Source: Euwallacea fornicatus (taxonomy: Eukaryota; Arthropoda; Insecta; Coleoptera; Curculionidae). From it: a stretch of DNA of 64,000 nt. Positions 33,815 through 46,000 of the stretch are shown piece after piece. Positions within the stretch are counted from its first letter, which is position 1. Every line of letters starts with the position of its first letter. The stretch is taken from contig NC_089547.1 in the NCBI RefSeq assembly GCF_040115645.1, positions 682,001-746,000 on the forward strand. The letters are read 5' to 3'. The position numbers and the translations under genes are program-made. Below the pieces are notes generated by a model, which searched no databases, was not told the origin of the DNA, and saw nothing but the letters and a program-made list of their open reading frames with translations.

Positions 33815-36800
33815 CCATCTAGTGGTCGGGTTGAAAAAATGTCCCATGGATCGCCCAAGTGGGAAAATAGCCACGGGTCAATGTCATGACGTAACAGGCG
33901 TGTAAACGGCTTGTTTCACTTTTTTTAAGTCTGGCGTTAAGGCTCTGTGCATATGAAAGAAGCTTCCAAGAATTGAAGACATCGAGGATCGAATTGGAAT
34001 CAACTGGAACTCTTAAGACGAGGAAAACCATATGACGTAATAAATAGTTACAACGACGATAAAAATCTAGATCAATGGTGCGTCGAGTTGTGCATTTTTC
34101 GCTTTTGCTGGTGCAATCTCTTCGGCCTCAAGATCGTGACCGTTTTTAAATGGTTCCTGCAGAATTCCCACACAGAAAAATGAAGTGATTGTTCTACGTG
34201 GTATGAGCGTATAAATCACCATATAAAAAAGCATATGTGACCTCAGAAAATAACATGTTTTCTGGGAATTAACACTGGACAGTGCACGATTTTCGTGCCC
34301 AAGATCAACCCTACTTTTTACATTTATTGAATTGTATAATCAAGGTTACTGCTAGCTCACAAGTAGTCTTTCTTCCTGGTGTAACGAGCTTCATTTACGT
34401 TTAAATCAATTGCCAGTGTAAAAATCGCCAATTTTTGAGTATATTCATGTTAGCCCTTATCAATCCTGAGGTAAACCCGTTCCGAAGGATCAGAAACGCT
34501 CAGAAATATGCGCAAGGTACCGATAGGAACTTTTTGTACAAATTCCTTACTGTTACTTTATTCATTGTTGACAGTGACATTCGCCGCTTTTGACAAATGA
34601 TTTAGGTTAGAAATCGAATGAATGTCAAATTTCCAACCTTAATAATTCATAGCCTAAGTCAGAAATGTCTAACCTAAGTCAGTTTTTCGAATTTGGCAGC
34701 TGTCAGTGTCCTTAATCTAAAAGTATACCGCTTTTAAAAAGTATCGCAACACTCTTATGACTTTCATAAATTCGATATTTTAAAAAAATGCTTCAACACG
34801 TATAATTTTATTTTTAAAAAGACACTTAATGTATTATTTTCAATCTTAAAGTTTTTTGCCCTTATTCAGCTACCACCCTTAACTTTTTAGTTTCAAATGG
34901 AAAGGTACTTATTGTAGTGCATCAAATGAAATCTAATTCAATAAGGAATACAACGGTATACCCAAAACTAAAATTGAATCTACAGTTCCCTTAAAAAAAT
35001 TAAAACAAAGTCCATATCCTCTTGAATATGAAACTTTTAGCCTTTGCGTTCCTAGATAGACAATCCATTCTAATTTCACTTTGAAAGAGAGAAAAAAAGT
35101 TATAATAAGACGTAGAAATTCCAATTGGCCTTCAATATAATTTTTTTAAATTATTTATTATATATAATGAGATTTTTTCTAGGAGATGGATCGGTAGAGG
35201 AGGTTCAGTAGAATGGCCATCACGACCACCAGATCTTACGCCTCTCGATTTTTTTTTGTGGGACCACTTGAAAGATTTAGTTTACAAAAGTTGACCACGA
35301 AATTTAGATGATTTAGGTGAGTTGTAGAATTCAAAGATAATTAGGATTAATAACGGCAGCAACGCTGAATAATTGCATAAAAGAATTCGAGGAACGACTG
35401 AGTGATTACCAAATTGCTACTGCAACCCAATTTGAGCATTTATTATAGGAATTTCAACTTTGTTTAATGTAATAGTGAGTTACTTAGAGTAGGTTATTTG
35501 GATCTATTAATTTCATTTTTTAAGGAAACTGCGGATCTAAATTTAGTTTTGAATACACTGTAGTATCTCTTATTGAATTACTTTCCATTTTATATACTAC
35601 AATGGAACCTCTCCATTTGAAAATGAAAAGTTATTGAGGAAGTTGAATATGAGTGGAAATTTTGAACATGGAAAATAATGCATTAAATGCCTTTTTGAAA
35701 GTAAAATTACGCGTGTTTAAGCATTTTTAAAAAATATCAAGTTCGTGAAACTTATAAACGTGTTGCAATACTTTTTTCAAGCGCTGTATATACATTTGTT
35801 GGCGAACCAAGATTTTTTGTATGGAGAAATTAGAAGTACACCTAGTAAATTGGTGGTACCTTGACACGATTTGACGACATTGATGACAGATCCTGGTAGG
35901 AGGATTCTCCCCTTAGTGAAAAACTATGAATAATTGCTATCCACATTTGCTAGTTCTCAACAATAAATTAACATTTTGCAAGTTAGGGGCATTAACTACA
36001 GCGTACTGACAAATCGACATTTCAATTACTCATTTAATGAAAACGACGTAATAGACATTACTCTAATTACTTATCTTAACAACTTAATATACTGCTCAAA
36101 CCATAAATAGTTTTGTATTTCGTTACAACTTAGTTACAAATCGACTATACCTAAGTACTTTCTGTTGGTGGTTTGACCAGTACCGCAATGGTCCAGGTCC
36201 ATCAATTTCGGAAACCATCTAAAGCGTTGCGTTATTACGACCCTCCTGGTATAGACAGGAACCGAATTAGGAAATCTGGGGTGTGGCCCGTACTGCCTAT
36301 CCACGAATAGTCCTGGTGCGAGTCAACTCAGGAAGAAGGTTGCTGACGTTTTTGTTGAGAGTACTAAAAGAGCTGAAATAATGCAGCTGAGTTCGTCTAC
36401 TTTTTGTTTTTCTGGGAGCTCCGTGTTGAAGGTACTGTGCAAGTCAAAGGGATATAGAAGCTTTTTATACTAAAAAAATCGGAGTGTTTTGTGGTTAACT
36501 AATTCTTTCACGTTTTTTTTTTTTAGAAAGTCATCTCATTACAGTAAAATTTGAAAATAATCAGTGACGTACGAAAAAATAATGATTTGTCATTTTTAAA
36601 GCGTGATAACGGCATATCTGAAGTGCAGTATTTTAACTTATCAACCCTTTAACTGCGCCCCTGGTTGCAACATTCAAACGTATTGTTAATTATTGGTATT
36701 TTGTTTATTGGATGGTTTGAAAGATCCAGCAGTGATACGCGCAGGCGTAGATCAATCAGAACTAGAAATGTTCAGTGACATGCCAACGTAAAATCAATTA

Positions 36801-38108
36801 TTCTTAAATGTTGAAATGAGTACAAATAAAACTAAACTGACTTCTTTTAATCTGTGTCAGTAACTGCTCCACTGGATTCAGACAATTAAACGTAGCAACT
36901 AGATGCCACATATCTTTGAGTATTTAGCTCAATTAAAATTAATAAAGCCAGCTCAATGGCGTAGCAAGAAAACGAGAATTATTCTTAAAGCTTAGACCTT
37001 GTAAGGGCCATAAGGTACCCCCTTTCGTATTGTGAAGCCTCCTGACGAGGTCCGTGCGGAACAGGCTGCGTTTTTCTCAAACATTTCCCTAGTTTCAGGC
37101 ATTTAGCATGCTCCGAAGAATCTAGGGAGTACCGATTTAATATTTAAAAATTACGGTGGCGTACTAAGAAAAAAAACATTAATGGTAAAATCAGGATAAA
37201 CGGGAAGTGGGGAGAGATGAACTACTTCCTTACACAGGCCTTGACCGGTCGTGAGGTGTTTAACCCTTGTCTAGAATAGAAAAGAAACAAAATCGAAACT
37301 GCTGGTTTTGCAATATAGAAGATAAAGTCATTCATAGCATCTTTTATTAAAATCAAATTTCGAATTGAAAGAGCATTAGCAGTAGAAGCCGGGGCAAGGG
37401 GGGATAGAGAAGGTCTGGAACTGAGGTAGGTCAGAGGATAGAGAAATCACGGAGCAGATTAGATCATATTTAACTAATTTACCAATTCTGTGAAGCTAAC
37501 TTATTTGTTGCGGTTATTGGGAGTTAATAATCGAAGATATTTTCAAACGTCCAGTGATAATTCAGTGGCGTACCGAGAAAGCAAGGATGTAATCAATATC
37601 AAACAATTCCACAGCATGATTTCCCTTAACTTTTTGAATAATCTGTGATTATGTTCGATGTCTTTAACAAGCAAAAACCGACTCTAAGGGCTGGAAGTTC
37701 AAGCAGCACTGGCGACAGCATCACTACTATTAAGGACGTAATAGAGTTTTCTAGAAAATAGAATTTGACACCCGCAATAACTCTGCAGATCTGACTACCA
37801 TACAAAGTCCACCCTCTACGAGTTCGTTATTCGGTGGTGGGCAACGAATCCAGGTGTTCTTCACAGCAGCTGAACATTAACACCTTCCGATCGATCTCTA
37901 TATAGGGCATTGCTGTGAGGCAAATGCGAGCAATTTCTCATAATAAAATTGCACTTTTTTTCATTGGGCATTTATCAACAGCAAAGGACAGGATTGGAAG
38001 CTCCGCGTAAGGAAAACTTTAGCAGTTAATCAGGTACTGTTAAATTTTATTATAATTAAATACAGGGTGTTTAGATATAAAACTTTATGTACAATACATT
38101 TCTAGGGT
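33815..38108. other. Gene-free stretch
   Basis: Contains one transposase fragment (35180-35440), three copies of a GTGGCGTA(C/G)nAAGAAA-like motif (36957, 37153, 37563) and a TACAGGGTGTTTAG end-like motif at 38063. No supported gene. Confidence 0.45.
35180..35440 (+). pseudogene. Transposase fragment (WPxRSPDL family)
   Basis: The plus strand reads RWIGRGGSVEWPSRPPDLTP then LDFFLWDHLKDLVYKS and a stop; further downstream traces include a FEHLL-like end. It is decayed. Confidence 0.78.
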
Positions 38109-38432
38109 TTAGTAGTAATGCCCAAGACTTCCGTACCCATGACTCAGTCCGTATCCCTGGTTGCCCAGCCCATATCCGTACCCACCATACCCAAGAACAG
38201 GGGTGTGTTGGTAACCATATCCATAGCTAGGCAGCACTGTCTTCACTATAGGGGTAGCAACCACTGCTTTGGTCAGCACTGGATAGGTTTTAATATACTC
38301 AGGCCCGTGGATGTCGATTCTGGAAGAATACGAGGTGGCGGCAGGATACCCGTGGTGGTATCCACCGTAGTACCCAGGAGCGGCCTCCGCGAGCACCACC
38401 GAAGAAATAAGCAAGGCGATTGTCTTAAACAT
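38109..38432 (-). CDS. Small Gly/Tyr-rich secreted cuticle-type protein
   Basis: A single-exon gene. The open frame extends to an ATG at 38456, with others at 38447 and 38432. The TATA box at 38471-38477 would put initiation near 38447, so the third ATG, giving MFKTIALLISSVVLAEAAPG with a clean signal peptide, is the likeliest start (107 residues). The mature part has ATSYSSRIDIHGPEYIKTYP, VLTKAVVATPIVKTVLP, then YGYGYQ / LGYGGYGYGLG repeats ending SLGHYY. It combines the ATSY motif and Val/Thr/Lys segment of the MFKL genes with a Gly/Tyr tail like that at 16775. The poly(A) signal (minus) is at 38046-38051. A TACAGGGTG transposon-end motif lies in the 3' UTR. Confidence 0.82.
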   Translation of the reverse strand: MFKTIALLISSVVLAEAAPGYYGGYHHGYPAATSYSSRIDIHGPEYIKTYPVLTKAVVATPIVKTVLPSYGYGYQHTPVLGYGGYGYGLGNQGYGLSHGYGSLGHYY

Positions 38433-38470
38433 CTTCAACTTCTGCATGTTCACCATGATTTATTTTAGGT

Positions 38471-38477
38471 ATTTATA
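38471..38477 (-). promoter_or_regulatory. TATA box of the 38109 gene
   Basis: TATAAAT on the minus strand. Its position only 15 bp before the first in-frame ATG argues against that ATG being in the mRNA. Confidence 0.6.
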
Positions 38478-40873
38478 CCCCACGCCCACCTGCAGGAAAT
38501 CATCTATGAAGGAGCAGGAAAATGCGGACTTTCGCAATACATGTGAGAAAACCGCCATTGTCACGCACGGTTTGGCTCGATGACCGTCAAATTTAAAGCA
38601 CAAAGCGACGATTATTATTTAAAATTTGATTAAATAACTTTTTATTTGAGGTTAAGGTCACGTTTTTGCGAAGGTTTTTTGTCCCGAGAGTATTTGGACT
38701 AAAACGCACAAGAACTGTGTTTCGCACTTGCACAAGAAACATTCAAAAATTTTTCGTTTTACATATTTTCAGTCTATTCCAGCCAATCAGGGCGTTGCTA
38801 ATTGAATTATGTCACGTTAATTATTGAGAAATGACCGGACACGTTATTATTGTTTTGTGTTAATAAGGCAGGAAGGTTTCTTAATGAGAACCTATGTCAT
38901 GCAAATGAAGGAAACAAAGAATAAGTTCAGCGATAAATCGAGTTAATACCATGACCTACTATGGTGCATCAAGGATGGGTGTTATGGTCAGGCATAAGAA
39001 GAAGTAGGTTCTGTCTTTGGCTCCTATAGCAACTGAAAATCTCAAATTTTGAAAGCTCCCTGGTGCTCGGTCTTTTTATTCATTTGTGTAGTTTTGTGGT
39101 TTTAATTCTGAAGAAAGTCTTAATATGGGTTAAGTTGTTGGTACGTGACGTAAGGACCCACTGGCCGTATGCCAGTTTTATGAAGGGGTGGCGTGGGACA
39201 TCAATATGAACACTTTTTCTTTAATAAACATTTAGCTCCCAAACACAGAAAATACGTTGATTTCCCATTTGATGAACTTACCGGTATATACCAGTAGATT
39301 GGAAGTGGAGGTTGGATTGCCTGGCCCTCGCGATCACCCGATCTCAACATCCTGGATTTTTTCCTTTGGGGTTAACTCAAATCTCTGGTCTAGGTAAAAC
39401 CTATTCGTAATGAGGAAGATCTCTTAACAAGGATAACGGACAGTTGTACACATCTAGGAGCTATACCCGGAATACTTTATAGGGCCCGCGGTCAATAAAT
39501 CGGTGGTACAACCTTTGTATCGAAGCAAATGGTCAACATTTCGAATAATCACGGAAACAAGTTTAATTACAAAAAAAAAAAAGAATAATTACAATCTCCC
39601 ACCACCTTCTAAAAAAGTAAAGTTTCTTTGGTATATTTTTGGGACACCCTGTATTATTATGGCCCTGAAAGTACTTCAAATATTTCTGTGTCGATGTTCT
39701 TGAAATTGCATCAAACGCTAATAATTCCCGGTTTCCAATGAAGGGATTCAGGCCCTCGAATCGGCTACGCAGCATAAATAGTTGGTACTATTCTGAAGGG
39801 ACAGGTGAGTGTAAGATAGCATCACGATAATTCAGTACTTAGAGGATGAATATCCAACACGATCATGTTGGAAAATGAAAAATCCCTGATCTGACTTAAT
39901 CTGCACCTTTTAATTGAGTGACTAGAGAGTTAAGTGACTTCAGTAAAAATGAGGGATCTAGTCGGATTATTGCTAATGCCATGATATCGCAGAACGAGAT
40001 GTGAAAGAACAGTGTGACTTCCTGGTTGCATAACCGATCGAAAGTGTATTTTGTGTTGTCTATATACAAAACCAAGGCCAAAGGGGTCACATAACAAACT
40101 TTCTAGATTATTGGAAATTGTTTGAGTTTGGTTATGAATGTTTCAGGAGTTTTCCTAATTTTCCCGTAAAAAACTAATTGCAAGTCATAAATAAATGTGT
40201 TAGTAGTATAACTGCAGCTTACAGTTCTTTCTCCATTTAAGGTTATTTTTGTGGGTAAAGTTGATAAATCAATTTTATGAGTTTTCTGTTTTGACCCCAA
40301 ATATCTGTGCCCCTAATGTCGGTGATAAAAATAAATATAAAACATAGTAAAAGACCATTGGCGGCGTGTCATATCGTATTTCACAGGTTGTTGACTATTA
40401 TGCCTATGAATTACTTTGTCAGACCCATAATCCGAGACTTACTTTAGAAATTTTTACATGTTAAAGGCAAAACATGACGATTTTCCGGAAATTTTAAATT
40501 CCGAAAAATTCACGATTGCAATTGCAAAAAATAGGGAGCAGCATATCAATTCTCCCCCGAAAAATTTTGAGAAACATTTGTCAAAAGCTCTCTTTCATTG
40601 AAAACCATTGATTTGATCCTGCATTCATTCTGGACACTACATTAGCATAGGTATTTAATATATGGTGGACAATGGCACATTTCATTTGAAGTTTTTCCCG
40701 CGACTTTCACCGTTTTTGGGATATTTCCACGAAAGCAAATACATCTAATTCAACGATAAAACTTTATTAACCTAACAGTAAATATAATTTAACCAAACAT
40801 AAAACCGTTGCTCATCCCAATATTGACATATCTAATAAAAAAATGGCACCAAAAACCGACCACGACCGTGAGC
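38478..40873. other. Gene-free stretch
   Basis: Contains one transposase fragment (39297-39550) with an adjoining ACACCCTGTA end motif at 39648. Nothing else is supported. Confidence 0.45.
39297..39550 (+). pseudogene. Transposase fragment (WPxRSPDL family, same subfamily as 54671-55265)
   Basis: The plus strand reads IGSGGWIAWPSRSPDLNILD then FFLWG, a stop and broken frames. The DNA blocks TAATGAGGAAGATCTCTTAA and CAAATGGTCAACATTT are shared with the element at 54671, so the two are copies of one family. Confidence 0.8.
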
Positions 40874-41190
40874 TCAATTACCCCCACCGGATCCACCCTC
40901 ATGGCCGTGCTTTAGCTTGATTTCAACTTTGGTGGGATGGTAGGCCTTCAAGTTTACATTCTGGTAGGACTCGGCCTTCTTTTCAGCTGGGGAAGCTTCG
41001 GTTTCAATCACGTTGACTGCCACCATGGCCACCACCAAAACGAAGAAAAACTGTAGAGAAATTAACACATAAAAAATCTCAAGGAGAGAATATTTTCAAT
41101 AATCATGTCGACTGAAGTTGGTCGAAATAAAGCTCGACTAGTCGAGAATTCTTGAGTCTGAAAAGAGCTTACCATTCTAAGTTTGAACAT
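40874..41190 (-). CDS. Small secreted peptide, unrecognised
   Basis: Two exons, 41190-41173 (MFKLRM, 18 nt) and 41050-40874, encode 64 residues. Signal peptide MFKLRMFFFVLVVAMVAVN, then a mature part of about 40 residues: charged AEKKAESYQNVNLKAYHPTK, VEIKLKHGHEGG and a SGGGN end. There are no cysteines. The short MFKL first exon places it with the neighbouring cuticle-type genes in structure, but the charged mature sequence is different, so it may be a peptide hormone, an antimicrobial peptide or a structural peptide; this cannot be decided. The promoter has a TATA box and a TCAGT initiator at the expected spacing. Confidence 0.78.
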
Positions 41191-41237
41191 GTTGGCTTTG
41201 ATAGTTCTCAAACTAAGAGAAGATGAGACAGAAATTG

Positions 41238-41274
41238 ACTGATGTGGTGTAAGCCAATCTATCAGGCTTTATAG
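41238..41274 (-). promoter_or_regulatory. Core promoter of the 40874 gene: TATA plus TCAGT initiator
   Basis: On the minus strand, CTATAAAG (41274-41267) is followed by TCAGT (41242-41238), whose A lies about 33 nt from the TATA start. This is the standard arthropod arrangement and gives a 5' UTR of about 50 nt. Confidence 0.7.
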
Positions 41275-41829
41275 GCAGAATTAGTCTCCCCCACCATGGA
41301 GGGAACTGAAAGGCACTAACTAAAAATAAGGCAAAATTTGGTTATTTTGAATTTAAACAGTCTTAATAATGTCCTGATTAATTTGGATTTGCTTTGTGCA
41401 CCTGGAAAATTGGGACAGTGTTGCGCGAATAGTGACCACTTTCAAGACACATTCACTTATTAAAACGCACGCACCTACGCCTATGGGTTTTAATTAGCGT
41501 GTTAAATTAAGTCAAATTGCCGTAGATAAAGATTTTTAGGTCTTGTTACATTTTAAGGTGCCTTGACGATTGACACATAATTATTACGCCTTCTAATCGC
41601 ATTTTTGTCGATTATAAAGGTCAATAACTCGCGTTAGACCCTTGAACTGACTGAAGATAATATTGAGTCCAAATAGTTTTTCTGTCTTGTTTTCCGGCAA
41701 TCGGGTAATAAGATATTCTTAGTTTTATCTCCGTCTCTATCAATCCCTTTCCTGTTTTGTCTGATTTATCTTTTTATCAACCATATCGTCAAGACCATAA
41801 TATGTCAAATAAATGACAATCCCCTTTTT
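41275..41829. other. Short gene-free stretch
   Basis: Nothing recognisable beyond AT-rich intergenic sequence. Confidence 0.4.
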
Positions 41830-42355
41830 TTCAGCACACCAGTCCTTCATTCAGTACTCCACTCCTTTACTGAACACTCCAGTCCCTTATTCAGCATTCC
41901 ACTCCTTCACTCAGCACCCTACTCCTTTACTCAGCACTCCACTTCTGTACTCAACACTCCAGTCCTACACTCAACACTTTACTCCATTCGTCAAAACTCT
42001 ACTCCTTTACTCAGCACTTCACTCCTTTACTCAATACTCCACTTCAGTATTCAACACTTCAGTCCTATACTCAACACTTTACTTCATTCGTCAAAACTCT
42101 ACTCCTTTACTCAGCACTTCACTCCTTTACTCAATACTCCACTTCAGTATTCAACACTTCAGTCTTGCACTCAACACTTTAATCCCTTAATCAACACTCC
42201 ACTTCTTTACTTAGTAATTTCACTCCTTTATTTAGCACTCCATATCTGCCCTTAACACTCCACTCCTTTACTCAACAATCTACTGGTTCATTCAGCACTT
42301 CATTCCTTTACTCAACACTCTACACCTCTACTCAATACTCCACTCCTTTACTCAC
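41830..42355. repeat. ACTCCACTCCTTTACTCA-type minisatellite with 100-bp higher-order duplication
   Basis: About 525 bp of degenerate units of roughly 20 nt (ACTCCACTCCTTTACTCA, with CAACACTCCAGTCC variants). Within it, 41951-42050 and 42051-42150 differ at only three positions, and a third partial copy follows from 42151. Because the unit lacks stop codons, a 125-codon open frame results; this is not a gene. Confidence 0.9.
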
Positions 42356-43033
42356 GTAGACACGAGTCTACCTGGAAAAATTGTTTGCTATTGGAAACTA
42401 GCATTTGCTGGCAATATTACGCTCCTAACATGCACCGACATATTATTGTTCGCCTTTTAGGAAACTATATCACAAAATGCACACAATGTGCTGCATCAAT
42501 CTCGATTAGTTATTTCAAGAAAGCCACAACCTGTTCTTATCAGCTAACCCTCGCCATTTTATATTCCGCATATGTCACTTGGCACACACCTGTCAAAAAT
42601 CAAACGCTGTCACCCTGACAGCTTCTCAACCCATCAAAATTTGATAGCTCATGACGGACCTGTCGAAAATGTTAAATATTAATTTTAGAATAATAAACCG
42701 ACTTATTACCATCAATATTGCTTATTATCAATTTAAATAAGATTTTTTTAACCATTAATGGATGTCTCAAAATCCAAGTGAACGTGCCTTAGCAGTAAAT
42801 ATAAATATGAATGAAAAACAACACGTCATGGAAAGATAAAACCTTTCATGTCTTATCGTGTTTTTACAGGCATAAAAATACAAAAATTTCAAGAGAAATG
42901 AACAAATATAAAGTTCACTTCATACGATCCACACTGAAAATTCCTTTTCGACCTTACCATATTTGAGCTTAGAGCACTATATTTGTTACAATACATGAAA
43001 GACAAAGCCTTCATTAGTAAAAAGCTCTAAAAA

Positions 43034-46000
43034 ATGCACCCGGAAAGTTTCCTAATACAGTCAGTTCTGGTACTGTACCTTTGTGCTGCTGGCTCCATGT
43101 TTGGACAAAATTGGAAGTTCCAAGATTTGTACGATATGGTAACAAGCACTATTAATGCTTCCGATGCTTATGTAATACCAAAAGACAATTCAGCCCGACT
43201 ACAAACTGATCATCCAGAAATAATTGATGGTATGTTATTCCCCATATCTCAAACATGATGTGATGTTTTCTTCTTTTTGCAGATTTTGGTACCTTTGACT
43301 TCATAGTGATAGGGTCTGGAGCGGGTGGGGGAGTAGTAGCCAGCAGATTGTCTGAAGCCAAAAACTGGAAAGTCCTTTTACTGGAAGCGGGAGGCGAACC
43401 TAGCGATTTTCTTAATATAGTCGCCATGTTTCCCTACGCCTTTTATTCAGAGTTCAATTGGGGATACAATACCACCCCACAGGCCAACGCATGTCAGGGT
43501 AGTAGGCGAAAAAGATATTTCCTAACAAACTATTCATAATGATTTAATTAGGAATGACCGATAACATTTGCTACATGCCTCGAGGAAAATTACTGGGTGG
43601 CAGTACCGGAATTAATGGAATGATGTACATTCGAGGTGCGGAAGAAGACTTCAACAGATGGGTAAGTTCAAGTTTTTATGTTAAATTCGAGATTTATATC
43701 TCCTGCACAGGACACCGAGCATGGAAATCCTGGATGGTCCTTCAAAAACGTGTTGCCCTACATGAAAAAATCAGAGAATGCAGTGTTTGAGCACAGAGTT
43801 GCAGAATACCATGGTTCGGGTGGACCCATGTGGGTGAACGTCACCGACGGAGTGCCCGAACTGGTAAACTACTCCTCATTTCATCTAGTGTTGTCTCGGC
43901 TAAACAACCTGCTTATAGGTTGATTTAGTCCTTCGCTCCTTTGGTGAGCTGGGTTACGAAGAAGTCGACTTCAATGGTCCCAATCAGATCGGAATGGGTA
44001 AAGTTCAAATTGTTTCGAAAGGGAATATGCGCCAAAGTACCGCCATTACTCATTTGCAACATGATGTCAGGAAAAGGAAAAATTTTACCATAAGTATAAA
44101 TAGTTTGGTGACTAAGATACGCATCAATGAAACTACCATGACCGCTGAGGGAGTGGAATTTGTTAAAGATAAGAAGAGGTACTTTGCCAAAGCTACGAAG
44201 GAGGTCATACTTTCAGGTACATTGTTCAAATGAATTGGATTTGATCAGTTGATCACTCAATCATTGAATAACATCCACTGTAGCTCTCTCGTTTATATAA
44301 TATTTCTCCATTAGGGCCTGCAGTCTATTGTGGCACTCGAGAACCACCAGTACTAGTCATCGACTTTAATATTTATGGTATCCGCGCCGTTACATCATGC
44401 TGCATTAAATGTGGTGGAATGATAACATTCCTTCCTTACGATCTACAGTCAGTTGTAGTACTCAAGCACCACCAGTACCAGTCGTCAACTATAGTATTTA
44501 CCGTGTACGCGTTGTTCTATGGTACTTTTTTGAATTTGATGGAATGATAACGTTCCCTTATTAAGACCTGCAGTCTATTGTAGTACTCGAGGACCACCAG
44601 TACTAGTCGTCTCCTCGAATGTTCAGGTTACTCATGAACCTCACCACTTCTCTAAGAAACGTCGTGTTTAGGTAATAGATTCTCGTCCTACCAAATAGAT
44701 CAATCTTCCAGTGGAAATTGCTGGGCGTTCATATAGAAAAAGCTCCATCATCTCCTTCTCCTCGAGATAACCCGCTCCCTGCTCTAGATCTTCCGAATTC
44801 TCAACAGACCCTAGTATTGGAGCTCATTTCCATCAGTAGTATATCCCCACAGTTCCGACCCTAGAATAGATGAATCCACCTCTAAGGAAGGTCCTGACGA
44901 CCTCAATACCTTCGGATTCTAGATAATGTGGTGTCCATATCAACGTGGCTCGACTATGTTTACTCAAAGCATTCAGAGTCATGCCAGAATTCTTGACCGT
45001 TTTGGCCTTAAACCGGAAAGACATCGGGACATTAATCATTACTTAACTATCTTAGCGAAGTTTAATTGAATGTTTCCCGCACATAATTTTGTTCGGTGTA
45101 TTTCAACTTAAGAAAGATCAAGACGGGCAGAAAGATTGACGAGATGTTCCATAACCAGCAATTTTTTGGATTCATGTTACAGCTCCTTACATCATTATTG
45201 GTTTGCCCCCATAAATATAGCAAGTCTTTGCGGGTCCTAACGGCATCGCGCTTTGAGCTGATCAGGTCAAAGGTCCGAGGCCGACTGAATTTTCTATGAT
45301 AAGTATGTGTTCGGTGGCCTCTGAATGGATATACAGGGAGTCCCTACAACGTTTGAACAAAAACTCCTTAACTGAAAATATGACGTTTTAGGCAAACTTA
45401 ACTGCAGGGTGTTTATTTCAAAACAAACCTCCCGAAATATCTCTGGATTGGGTAGAATATTTAAAATAAAAAAAAGGTGTATTTAGATATCTAGAGGGAA
45501 ATTTAATTTGAAATTAGAGAGAATTGTGTTGGTCTCTCCTTCACCCCCAGCTACTCTCACTTTGACATTTCAAATGGCACATCTTGATAAGCAGAATTCA
45601 GTTCGCTGTGTAACTAAAAAAGCTGAAATATAGTCAGGTGATAAAAAGAAAAATGCGTATTAGTGCAAATAATATGTTATTAGAGAGACAATAACAAACT
45701 CTGTTTTCAAATTCTTCGCGAACATTAGCTAAAATTTGTCCAAGAATACTTTTATGTACCATTTGATATTTTAAATAACCCCGCAGGAAAAAGTCTAGTG
45801 GACTGAAATCTGGAGATCGAGCTGGCCATTCAAATGCATCTCTTCTGCGAATTCATTTTTCCGGAAATCGTTGATTGAGCCATTTTCGAAACAAACTTTA
45901 TTACTCTCTTGCTAGAACAGGTCACATTTTTAGCACTTAATATAATAAATTATTGAAATTCAATAAACCATTTGCATCAGTACATATTTTTCCTTTTAAC

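Noticed and set aside
41813..42190. 125-codon open frame
   Set aside because: It is the product of a minisatellite with no stops in this frame; translated sequence is a low-complexity echo of the DNA repeat.
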